A stretch of 53,028 nucleotides of DNA, from positions 1 through 53,028 of the IMG/VR virus record IMGVR_UViG_3300036466_000505. One strand, 5' to 3'. The stretch comes from a virus. The notes beneath the pieces are model-generated. The model was not told where the DNA came from, did not search any database, and saw nothing but the letters and a program-made list of their open reading frames with translations. The translations under genes were made by a program, and so were the position numbers. Positions 44,972 through 52,206 of this stretch are shown piece after piece (positions within the stretch are counted from its first letter, which is position 1; each line of letters opens with the position of its first letter).

Positions 44972-46009
44972 ATGCCTACCGGAACAACCTCTTACGGGGA
45001 CATTTCCCCTCGTACTGCCGCGTATGTAATCAAGGATTTTCTGGCCGTGGGGCTGCCGTATGTGGTGTTTGAGCCTTTTCTTCAGGCGAAAACCATCCCG
45101 CAGGGCAACTCGAAATCCATTGATTTTCGTCGATACAAGGCCTTGGACGCCACTCCGAATGCCCTGACCGAAGGCGTTACGCCGTCTTCCAAAAAGCTGG
45201 AAGCTGAGGACGTAACAGCCACGCTTGTGCAGTACGGTGATTCCGTCACCCTGACTGACGTGGTGTTGGACACACACGAAGATCCGACCTTGAAAATTGC
45301 CACAGAACGCCTGGGGGAACAGGCAGGGGAAATGATTGAACGGACCCGGTTCGGGGTAATGAAGGCCGGCACGAATGTCTTTTATGCCAACGGGACCACT
45401 CGGTCCGCAGTGAACACGCCACTGACAAGATCTCTCCAGCGCAAGGTTGTCCGGGGGATGAAACGGCAGCGGGCCAAGAAAATTACAAAGGCCCTGAATT
45501 CCACGCCGGCATACGGCACTGTGTCTGTGCCCGCGGCGTTTATCGGGGTCGTGCACCCCGACCTGGAGTCCGACGTTCGGGAGATGGAAGGGTTTAAGGA
45601 TGTGGTCGATTACGGACAGGTTACACCGTACCCTAACGAGATCGGGGAGGTGGAAGGTGTTCGGTATCTACTGACAGACTTGAGTGAGCCGTGGGAAGAT
45701 GCAGGAGGCGTTTTTGACGGGTCGGGCACGGAGATGCTGTCCACCTCCGGAGCCAACGCCGACGTATATCCCGTTATTTATATCGCCCGGGACTGTGCGG
45801 GTACGGTCGCACTGCGCGGGTACGGGCAGAAGAACAATAACGGGAAGATGAAGATGGTCAGTCCCGTCAAGGTAATGGTTGTCAATCCGAAGCCGTCGGA
45901 TTCCGACCGTCTGGCCCAGCGCGGCCATGCGGGTTGGAAGACCTACGCGCAGACTGTTATTTTGAACGATCTCTGGATGGCCCGGGCTGAAGTGGCCGCC
46001 ACCGACTAA
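44972..46009 (+). CDS. major capsid protein (HK97-fold expected)
   Basis: 345 residues, ATG 44972 after TAGGAG. Typical N-terminus (MPTGTTSYGDISPRTAAYVI) and internal blocks (FEPFLQAKTIPQGNSKSIDFRRY, LGEQAGEMIERTRFGVMKAG, GVVHPDLESDVREMEGF) match the N4-like/gp10-related major capsid style. It follows the scaffold by 12 bp. Confidence 0.88.
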   Translation: MPTGTTSYGDISPRTAAYVIKDFLAVGLPYVVFEPFLQAKTIPQGNSKSIDFRRYKALDATPNALTEGVTPSSKKLEAEDVTATLVQYGDSVTLTDVVLDTHEDPTLKIATERLGEQAGEMIERTRFGVMKAGTNVFYANGTTRSAVNTPLTRSLQRKVVRGMKRQRAKKITKALNSTPAYGTVSVPAAFIGVVHPDLESDVREMEGFKDVVDYGQVTPYPNEIGEVEGVRYLLTDLSEPWEDAGGVFDGSGTEMLSTSGANADVYPVIYIARDCAGTVALRGYGQKNNNGKMKMVSPVKVMVVNPKPSDSDRLAQRGHAGWKTYAQTVILNDLWMARAEVAATD

Positions 46010-46017
46010 TACAACTG

Positions 46018-46049
46018 TTTTCGGCCCGGGATATATCCCGGGCCGAAAA
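46018..46049 (+). other. long perfect hairpin after the capsid gene
   Basis: A 15-bp stem TTTTCGGCCCGGGAT / ATCCCGGGCCGAAAA with a 2-base loop, directly upstream of the next ribosome site. It has A residues rather than T after it, so processing or partial termination that lowers downstream expression is likely. Confidence 0.75.
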
Positions 46050-46064
46050 GGAGATAAAAAAGCA

Positions 46065-46361
46065 ATGAGTAAAAAAGACGCCCCGGAAAATGTCTCCGAG
46101 ATGTCGCCCTCGCCCCGCCCCGTTAAAAAATACAGAATCACCATCCACAACCAGGAAGGCCCCGGCGGCAAGGATGATGTTCCCGTAGGAGTAAACGGCG
46201 ATGTTTGGCAGATCAAGCGCGAACACGAGGTGGAGGTCCCGGAGATGGTTTTTGACGTGCTCAAAAACGCCGTCGAAGATCGGTACCACATGGACGCCAG
46301 CGACAATATCGTGCGGTCGAGCTCAACGAGATTTCCCATTTCCTCATCTCTGGTTGCATAG
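46065..46361 (+). CDS. small head-associated protein
   Basis: 98 residues, ATG 46065 with AAAGGAG upstream. VKKYRITIHNQEGPGGKDDVPVGVNG is a beta-rich block; the C-terminus is Ser-rich. It is enclosed by the hairpin at 46018 and the terminator at 46464, so its expression level may be tuned. Possible capsid decoration or completion protein, by position. Confidence 0.7.
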   Translation: MSKKDAPENVSEMSPSPRPVKKYRITIHNQEGPGGKDDVPVGVNGDVWQIKREHEVEVPEMVFDVLKNAVEDRYHMDASDNIVRSSSTRFPISSSLVA

Positions 46362-46506
46362 GAATGTTGTGAAAAAGGGGCTCGTTACTCTGTCCGCTAT
46401 GCCGTCACAGGCCATTACCGATAACCGACAACCCTCAGCCACAGCGCCTCCGAGGGATGCCATAAAGGGGGATTGTATCCCCCTTTTTTTATAGGAGAAC
46501 AGCATT
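46362..46506 (+). other. intergenic region before the adaptor genes
   Basis: 145 bp without an ORF that looks real. It contains a terminator (46464-46491) immediately before the ribosome site of the next gene. Confidence 0.5.
46464..46491 (+). terminator. terminator before the adaptor genes
   Basis: Perfect 10-bp stem AAAGGGGGAT-TGT-ATCCCCCTTT followed by TTTT. It probably separates highly expressed capsid genes from the less expressed tail genes. Confidence 0.85.
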
Positions 46507-47127
46507 ATGGCCACTGCGGCAGAACTGATTTCCAGGGCGTGGACCCTGCTCCTGGATGGCGGCAGCCGGTATACGGAATCGGCCATGCTGGCCAACCTGA
46601 ACGAGGCGATCGTCGAAGCCGTCGCTCTGAAGCCGGATTTGAACCTGATCGAAACGGCCGTCACCCTGGGGTCCGGCCCGCGTCAGGAACTTCCAGCGGA
46701 CGGACTGCTCCTGGAGCGGATCATCCGTAACGAGACAGGGCAGCGCATCGAGATCATCAACCCGGACGTGCTGGCCATGCAGGACCCGGAATGGGGGTCC
46801 AGGACCGGAACAGTGGTCACCCATGCCTGGGCCGACCCGAAAGACCACAAGGTGTTTTACGTGTATCCGGCCGCCGCCGGGGAGCAGATCCGTATTCAGT
46901 ATGCGGCCGGCCCCGATGCCCTGACCGCCACGACAGAGAGTGTGCCCCTGGACGGCACGGCCCACGGCGCCCTGGTGGACTATCTTGTGTACCGGGCGCT
47001 CTCTATTGACGACGATGCCGGCGACAAGGCCACTGCCCAGACCGCATATAAGTCGTTTCTGGCCAAACTGGGCGCCAGGGATTCCCGCGAGGAACATGAC
47101 CGACCCCGGCCCGGAGGTGCCTCATGA
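46507..47127 (+). CDS. head-tail adaptor-type protein
   Basis: 206 residues, ATG 46507. A helical N-terminus (LISRAWTLLLDGGSRYTESAMLANLNEAIVEA), then beta-rich, ending in a helical Asp/Arg-rich tail. The pattern is that of DUF6682-type phage adaptor proteins that sit under the portal. Coupled (ATGA) to the next gene. Confidence 0.7.
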   Translation: MATAAELISRAWTLLLDGGSRYTESAMLANLNEAIVEAVALKPDLNLIETAVTLGSGPRQELPADGLLLERIIRNETGQRIEIINPDVLAMQDPEWGSRTGTVVTHAWADPKDHKVFYVYPAAAGEQIRIQYAAGPDALTATTESVPLDGTAHGALVDYLVYRALSIDDDAGDKATAQTAYKSFLAKLGARDSREEHDRPRPGGAS

Positions 47128-47690
47128 CCGCCATTACCGACCTGATTCCGGATATCCGCCTGGAAGTGCCCGGGTGCATCGACCTGACCATCACCCGGGA
47201 GCTTCGAAATGCCGCCCGGGAGTTCTGCGAAAAAACCGGATGCTGGGAGGTCATCCTGGATGATGTCAGCCTGGTCGAAGGGCAGGACACCTATTCGCTT
47301 GTCCTGCCGGGCGAATCCTCTTTGGTATCCATCACGGCCGTGACCCGGGACGGCCAGCCTTTTGACGCCTACCGGCTTCACCTTCCGGATCTGGAACTGG
47401 TCCTGAACCATGTTCCCACGGAAACAGCCGCCCTGTCCGTCACCGCTCTGCTTATGCCCACCCGCACGGCCACCACAGTGCCGGACATTCTGGAACGGGA
47501 TTACTACGACGGCGTGCGGGCCCTGACTCTGTACCGGCTTATGCGCCAGGCCGGCGTGCCGTGGAACAACCCTTCCATGGCCGCGCACTATAAAGCGGAA
47601 GCCAGGCGCCTGATGGGCAGGGCCACGGTCCGGCGGTGGAGGGAACGATCCGGCGAGGCCATGCATGTGCGGCCGCAACCTTTTTTCTGA
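47124..47690 (+). CDS. head-tail adaptor / stopper-type protein
   Basis: 188 residues, ATG 47124. IPDIRLEVPGCIDLTITRELRNAAREFCEKTGCWE and ERDYYDGVRALTLYRLMRQ helices flank a beta domain, as in the connector proteins that follow the portal in podovirus-like phages. Overlaps the previous gene by 4 bp. Confidence 0.7.
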   Translation: MTAITDLIPDIRLEVPGCIDLTITRELRNAAREFCEKTGCWEVILDDVSLVEGQDTYSLVLPGESSLVSITAVTRDGQPFDAYRLHLPDLELVLNHVPTETAALSVTALLMPTRTATTVPDILERDYYDGVRALTLYRLMRQAGVPWNNPSMAAHYKAEARRLMGRATVRRWRERSGEAMHVRPQPFF

Positions 47691-47702
47691 CGGGGAAACG
47701 CA

Positions 47703-47999
47703 ATGAAATCAACAAAAACCATCACTGCCGGGGATGACTACCTGGATTTTACAGTGTTTGGCAGGAACGCCGTTTCCGGCATAACCGACGGCCCCGGCAC
47801 CTTTGAAATCGCCGTATCCGGGCGCGTTACATCCACGATTCGCCTTTATGCCCAGATCGACGGCCAGTGGGTGCAGGACAGCGTGATCGCTCAGGACGGC
47901 GTACATCCCGGCACTGTGGCGACGACGCGCAAGTACCGGATCGGGTGTCCTGTCGCCGACTATGAGGGCGAAACTATCTACATCGAGGTGGCCCAATGA
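47703..47999 (+). CDS. small structural protein, 98 aa
   Basis: ATG 47703 with GGGGAAACG upstream. All-beta pattern (TITAGDDYLDFTVFG, TFEIAVSGRVTSTIRLYAQIDGQWV). No family recognised. Probably a minor tail or neck protein. ATGA overlap with the next tiny gene. Confidence 0.7.
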   Translation: MKSTKTITAGDDYLDFTVFGRNAVSGITDGPGTFEIAVSGRVTSTIRLYAQIDGQWVQDSVIAQDGVHPGTVATTRKYRIGCPVADYEGETIYIEVAQ

Positions 48000-48166
48000 G
48001 CGTCCTTTCTTCCGGCGGCGGCAGTGGTGCGGAACAGCAATTCGTCCTTGAGGTTGAAGAGGCGCTTACGACGACATCCGCCCTCAACGACTCCAATTTA
48101 GGATTGCTCGATTACCTGTATAGAACCATTTTACGATATCATCTTACCGAAGCGGGAGTGATCTGA
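47996..48166 (+). CDS. tiny protein upstream of the DGR target
   Basis: 56 residues, ATG 47996 (MSVLSSGGGSGAEQQFVLEV); the stop overlaps the next ATG (TGATG). Its length, frame and overlaps fill the gap exactly. Not similar to Avd, so probably a structural helper of the target. Function unknown. Confidence 0.6.
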   Translation: MSVLSSGGGSGAEQQFVLEVEEALTTTSALNDSNLGLLDYLYRTILRYHLTEAGVI

Positions 48167-49728
48167 TGGCAGTCATCAATAACCTTGTACTGGCCCGAAA
48201 CGCGGACAACACCATTCAGGTGGACACTGCGTATTATGACCTGAACACAAAAGCGGGGGCGTTGGTCGACGACCTGGTCACGTTCCTGCAAGCGGCCGTA
48301 TCGGATGTGGATGCGTATGTACCCGGGCGCGTGGATGCGTTGTTTGACCAGGAATTGGGCAGTACGGTCTATACCCAGGGCGAAATTGACGCCATGCTGG
48401 AACGGGTCAATGAAACCACCCTTGCATCGCTTGGTGCGCAGGGAGCAATGTACGACCCTGTGTCGGATTCCTGGACCGCGCTCGGCGGCGACGTAAACGA
48501 GTGGCAGAACCTCTTTCGCGGGTACGTGTACAACCGATCTGATGAAGTGGTCTATTTCCTGAACCCCACGGACTGGTCGTACAAATACGCATGGGAGTAC
48601 GACGCAAACCTGCCCTATGCCACAGGCGCATACTGCACCCTGTCCGGAACCACATACAAAGCACTCCAGTCCGCCAAAGGCAAAGACCCTGCAACAGAGA
48701 CCACGTACTGGACCGTTACCGCAGACACCCCGGAGTCCATTCTGGCCAGCACGGACGGGACGGACGGCGCTGTAGGTGTGCTGGTGCCTGCCGGGTATAC
48801 AGCCAGATATACTCGTTCCGGGAAGTCCTATTTCTGGTGCTCTCTTGCACCGTTGCCTGGTCTGGCACTCGACCCGGCATTTCTGCCCGGAGGTATCCCG
48901 GTGACCCACCGGACCTTCGGGGCGTATGAATCCATTCTGTATGATGATTCCGCGTCTGCCTACATAGACGGCACCGGTGATTCCGACGCCACCTCGCTTG
49001 TTGATCTGGGCAACGATTACCTTGCTCCGGTGTCCGGGAAAAAGCCGTGGACAGGGCTGACCAGAGCGGAGAACCGCGCACTGCACAGCAACTTTTCCAC
49101 CAAGGCCCATCTTCAGGACTACATTTTCCGCAACGATCTGCTCCGGCACCTCTTTGTATGCGAACACAGAACGTGGGATAGCGAATCCGTTATTCCCGGG
49201 CATTGTGACGATTCTTATGATTATGCAAACGTATCCGTCACCGGCCTGACAGACTACCTCGGAAACGGATCGGGTTCGTACAAGCCTGATACGTTATATT
49301 TGGCGAACCGGTATCGCGGCATTGAAAATCCCTTTGGGGATGTGTGGGAGTTTGTGGACGGGATCAACTTTAATGACTGGAAACCGTACATAACCAGAGA
49401 TCCGCACGGTTGCGCGGACGACGTGGACGACACCAACAGCTCGTATGCCTATGTGAGGGCATCCGACGAAAACGGAAATGTCATTACTTGCCCGGACTCC
49501 AGCAACTACCAGAAATTCCTGTGGCCGGGGACGTTTTTGCCGCAGTCTGTCGGAGGTGCCAGCTCCACCTATATCACCGATCCCTGGTACCAGAACCCCG
49601 GCTGGCGGGTCCTGCGGGTGGGCGGCCGTTTGAGCAGTGGTCGTCAGGCGGGGCTCGGGTATCTGAGTGCGTATAGCGCTTCCACGTATGCGAATTGGAA
49701 TTTCGGGGGGCGGGCTGCCCTCGCTTAA
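48166..49728 (+). CDS. DGR target protein, putative receptor-binding protein
   Basis: 520 residues, ATG 48166. An N-terminal helical/attachment region (1-100), a middle containing carbohydrate-binding-like YxTGAYCTLSGTTYKALQS and a C-terminal domain of formylglycine-generating-enzyme/C-type-lectin type. The last 42 residues (479-520) are the variable repeat. Substituted sites fall in codons of surface loops between conserved GLGYL and ANWN. The target is diversified by adenine-specific mutagenic retrohoming from the template at 49853. Recognising varying host surfaces is inferred from other phage DGRs. Confidence 0.88.
   Translation: MAVINNLVLARNADNTIQVDTAYYDLNTKAGALVDDLVTFLQAAVSDVDAYVPGRVDALFDQELGSTVYTQGEIDAMLERVNETTLASLGAQGAMYDPVSDSWTALGGDVNEWQNLFRGYVYNRSDEVVYFLNPTDWSYKYAWEYDANLPYATGAYCTLSGTTYKALQSAKGKDPATETTYWTVTADTPESILASTDGTDGAVGVLVPAGYTARYTRSGKSYFWCSLAPLPGLALDPAFLPGGIPVTHRTFGAYESILYDDSASAYIDGTGDSDATSLVDLGNDYLAPVSGKKPWTGLTRAENRALHSNFSTKAHLQDYIFRNDLLRHLFVCEHRTWDSESVIPGHCDDSYDYANVSVTGLTDYLGNGSGSYKPDTLYLANRYRGIENPFGDVWEFVDGINFNDWKPYITRDPHGCADDVDDTNSSYAYVRASDENGNVITCPDSSNYQKFLWPGTFLPQSVGGASSTYITDPWYQNPGWRVLRVGGRLSSGRQAGLGYLSAYSASTYANWNFGGRAALA
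49599..49726 (+). repeat. DGR variable repeat (VR)
   Basis: Aligns without gaps to 49853-49980 (offset 254). 22 differences: 21 are at adenines in the template (A to G, C or T), one is a T-to-C at 49722. The VR ends at the target gene's stop, and its terminal GC-rich stretch GGCTGCCC is the initiation-of-mutagenic-homology candidate. Confidence 0.93.
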
Positions 49729-49852
49729 AACGCAGCGCGGCGGAACCGCTGGACGAAGGCACGAAGGCACGCGGTACGCAAACCGCAAAACGCAACGCGA
49801 AACGCTTGCCTTCGCTCTACCTCATGGTTAAACAGTTCTCAGGCAAACGCGG
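49729..49852 (+). other. VR-TR spacer with hairpins
   Basis: 124 bp, no real gene. Two short hairpins: CAGCG...CGCTG (49733-49751) and GCGGT-ACGCAA-ACCGC (49771-49786), both just downstream of the VR, where DGRs need a hairpin or cruciform for retrohoming. Rich in ACGC-type repeats. Confidence 0.6.
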
Positions 49853-49980
49853 AAGCTGGCAGGTCCTGCAAGTGGGCGGCAATTTGAACAATGGTCGTAA
49901 AGCAGGGCTCGGGTATCTGAATGCGAATAACGATTCCACGAATGCGAATTGGAATATCAGGGGGCAGGCTGCCCATGCTT
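49853..49980 (+). repeat. DGR template repeat (TR)
   Basis: 128 bp, the adenine-rich version of the VR. Its reading in the VR frame, SWQVLQVGGNLNNGRKAGLG, keeps AAC/AAT codons at the variable positions, the codon type whose adenines yield the widest set of amino acids. A short open frame from 49695 is a shadow. Confidence 0.93.
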
Positions 49981-50093
49981 CTGCATAAAAAATCAACCCC
50001 GCGTTTGCCTTGGCTCTTGCCAAAAAATAACAGTTTCATCCCTTGCGCGTTGGTAGGGCAACCGAAAACGACCGGGAGCAGAAGCGAGAAAAA

Positions 50094-51152
50094 GTGAAGC
50101 GACACGGAAATCTGTATCCGAAAATCATTGAAGTTGAAAACATTCTTCTTGCACATAGAAAGGCGCGCCTTGGAAAGGCACATTATCTTGACGTGCAGAT
50201 GGTTAACCAAAACGAGCACGAACACTGCACAAGAATACATGACATTCTGAAGAAAAAAGAGTATTCTGACATTGGTTACAAGGTCAGACATATTCAGGAC
50301 ATGGGGAAGACGAGGACTATCTACGTACTCGACTACTACCCGCACCGGATCATTCAGTGGGCCATGGCTCTTGAGCTGGTGCCGATCTGGAAGCCGACGC
50401 TGATTACAGACACTTATTCCAGTATCGATGGGCGCGGCCTGCACGACGCGGCCAAGCGGGTAAGAAAGTGGATGCACGACCGGGACGCCTGCCGGCACTG
50501 TCTGAAAATGGACGTGCGGCACTTTTACCCGAGCGTAGATCACGATGTGATGAAGTCTATTCTGCGTCGCAAGATCAAATGCAAAGACACGCTCTGGCTA
50601 CTGGACCTGATTATCGACTCTGCCCCGGGCCTGCCCATCGGGAACTACCTGTCACAATATCTGGGCAATGTGTATCTGGCAGGGTTGGACCACTGGATGA
50701 AGCAGGAGATCGAAGCACGGCATTACATGCGTTACTGCGACGATCTGGTTGTGTTCATGTCCGACAAGAAGGAGCTGCACGACCTGCGGTGCCGGGTGGA
50801 TGAAAAGCTGGCAGCGCTGAAGTTGGAGATGAAAGGGAACCACCAGGTGTTTCCGGCGTATGAGCGCGGGGTGGACTTTATGGGGTACCGGTTTTTTGGG
50901 TCTCACGTGCTGGTCCGCAAGTCCATCAAGCAGGCGTTTAAGAAACGGGTCAGGTACATCAAGCGGCACGGCCATCGCCTTCCACCCAGGCAGGTCATTA
51001 ATCCGCTGATGAGTTATTACGGCTGGCTGAAGCACTGCGACGCCAGAAACCTTTGGAACACTTACATCGATAGTGACGTTCGCATGGTCGTGGCGTCTGC
51101 GGCCAGACGGGCAAATATGAAAAACCCAATGGAGAACATCTCATGGCAGTAA
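50094..51152 (+). CDS. DGR reverse transcriptase
   Basis: 352 residues from GTG 50094 (read M-KRHGNLYPK); a TTG at 50043 would add 17 residues. Motifs: CLKMDVRHFYPSVDHD (palm A), GLPIGNYLSQ (179-188; the GxxxSQ signature of DGR reverse transcriptases rather than the QGxxxSP of group II introns) and YCDD (214-217; catalytic YxDD). A thumb-like basic region follows (KRVRYIKRHGHRLPPRQV). It copies the template RNA and misincorporates at adenines. It lies about 110 bp downstream of the template repeat. Confidence 0.95.
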   Translation: MKRHGNLYPKIIEVENILLAHRKARLGKAHYLDVQMVNQNEHEHCTRIHDILKKKEYSDIGYKVRHIQDMGKTRTIYVLDYYPHRIIQWAMALELVPIWKPTLITDTYSSIDGRGLHDAAKRVRKWMHDRDACRHCLKMDVRHFYPSVDHDVMKSILRRKIKCKDTLWLLDLIIDSAPGLPIGNYLSQYLGNVYLAGLDHWMKQEIEARHYMRYCDDLVVFMSDKKELHDLRCRVDEKLAALKLEMKGNHQVFPAYERGVDFMGYRFFGSHVLVRKSIKQAFKKRVRYIKRHGHRLPPRQVINPLMSYYGWLKHCDARNLWNTYIDSDVRMVVASAARRANMKNPMENISWQ

Positions 51153-51481
51153 GAATCTGCAATCAGACAGAGGCCCCGGCCCGTGCGTTTCGGCACGGCA
51201 CTAATGTGATCGTCACTCGCAACGTCACCGAGAAAACAGACGACGAGGGCAATGTGTCGTATGACTTCGAGGCCTACACCCTGCCTGCCGCCCCCTTGCC
51301 CGATCCGGACCAGTATTGTTTGGACAACTATGCTGCCATTCGAGAAGCGGTCATCCTGGCGCATTGGCCCCAGAAGGCGCAGAACGAGGCGGCCATGGAA
51401 GATGCCATGGGCAGGCCGGAGAAGCTGGCCGAGTACATCGCGTTCAAGGACGCGCTGGACGAGGAGTTTCCCAAGCCGTGA
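51143..51481 (+). CDS. small protein after the reverse transcriptase
   Basis: 112 residues, ATG 51143, overlapping the end of the RT gene by 10 bp. An N-terminal beta part (AVRICNQTEAPARAFRHGTN) is followed by an acidic helical tail (AQNEAAMEDAMGRPEKLAEY). Looks like a small phage tail/fibre accessory protein. It is not the basic helical bundle expected of Avd. Confidence 0.65.
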   Translation: MAVRICNQTEAPARAFRHGTNVIVTRNVTEKTDDEGNVSYDFEAYTLPAAPLPDPDQYCLDNYAAIREAVILAHWPQKAQNEAAMEDAMGRPEKLAEYIAFKDALDEEFPKP

Positions 51482-51783
51482 TGCACAGATTCTCCGAGTT
51501 CGCGGAAGAGGAAGGGCCGCTTGCAGGAGACAAGGTGCGGATCGAGGACCTGTTGGGCCGGGATATCGAAATTCTGGCCTATCGCCTCGGTCCGTCGCGG
51601 TACCCGGACAAGTCAGAAAGCGGAAAATACCTGCAACTGCAATTCCGCTTTTCCGACGAAGACGCTCTACGGTGCATGTTTACCGGCTCAGGTGTGTTGA
51701 TTCGACAACTGGAAAAATACCACGACAAAATACCGTTTCTGGCCTCGATCGAGCGTCGGGGACGGTGTTTTACGTTTGTATGA
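51481..51783 (+). CDS. small protein, possible DGR accessory or ssDNA-binding
   Basis: 100 residues, ATG 51481 overlapping the previous stop (TGATG). GPLAGDKVRIEDLLGRDIEI, ESGKYLQLQFRF and FTGSGVLIRQLEKY form a compact beta-rich pattern like a small OB fold. From memory, similar genes recur beside DGR reverse transcriptases in other phages, so an accessory role is proposed; this cannot be checked here. The standard accessory gene avd is not seen. Confidence 0.55.
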   Translation: MHRFSEFAEEEGPLAGDKVRIEDLLGRDIEILAYRLGPSRYPDKSESGKYLQLQFRFSDEDALRCMFTGSGVLIRQLEKYHDKIPFLASIERRGRCFTFV

Positions 51784-52163
51784 AAAAAATACCAAGCACC
51801 GAACTCCGCGCCGTCCTGCGCTCTGCGTGGCCGGAAGCGGATATCCGGCTCCCGGACAAGTCCTACATTCTGCCGACAAGGCACCGGATATGGGACGAGC
51901 TGGTTTCCAGCTACTTTGAGGACTACACCTATCAGGCCGACATTCTGGACTGCGACGACTATGCTCTGCTGCTGCACGCCTGGATCAGGCAACAGCAGTA
52001 CCGGGAACAGTGGCCCAACCCCCTTGCTTTTGGCGAGGCATGGAGCAGAACACATGCACTCAACATCGTTGTATTGGACGACAAGACTGTGCGCCTGGTG
52101 GAACCCCAGACGGACGGCTTTGTTGCTCCTGACGATCACGATATTATTTTTATCCGGATGTAA
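51780..52163 (+). CDS. MOA/agglutinin-C-like papain-fold protein
   Basis: 127 residues, ATG 51780 (ATGA overlap). Cys58 in ILDCDDYALLL, His92 in SRTHALNIVV and Glu108 in LVEPQT are spaced like the Cys-His-Glu triad of the Marasmius oreades agglutinin C-terminal protease-like domain, a family also found in phages. Candidate cysteine hydrolase carried near virion genes. Activity unproven. Confidence 0.65.
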   Translation: MKKIPSTELRAVLRSAWPEADIRLPDKSYILPTRHRIWDELVSSYFEDYTYQADILDCDDYALLLHAWIRQQQYREQWPNPLAFGEAWSRTHALNIVVLDDKTVRLVEPQTDGFVAPDDHDIIFIRM

Positions 52164-52206
52164 CGCACACCACAACTGGCCCATCACCAACGGACCGTAC
52201 CAATGA
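52120..52206 (+). CDS. possible tiny nested lipoprotein
   Basis: 28 residues from TTG 52120 (other TTG starts are possible), in another frame over the end of the preceding gene. LLLTITILFLSGC is a lipoprotein signal with an LSGC lipobox, followed by a 10-residue soluble tail. The TGA at 52204-52206 overlaps the next ATG (52203). No clear ribosome site, so uncertain; it would be a second spanin-like lipoprotein. Confidence 0.35.
   Translation: MLLLTITILFLSGCNAHHNWPITNGPYQ

Noticed and set aside
49695-49988. A protein gene covering the template repeat
   Set aside because: It starts inside the variable repeat and only mimics the target C-terminus because the template is a near copy; no ribosome site.
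50094-51152. Group II intron or retron reverse transcriptase
   Set aside because: The GxxxSQ motif, absence of maturase/X and HNH domains and the adjacent adenine-variant repeats point to a DGR instead.
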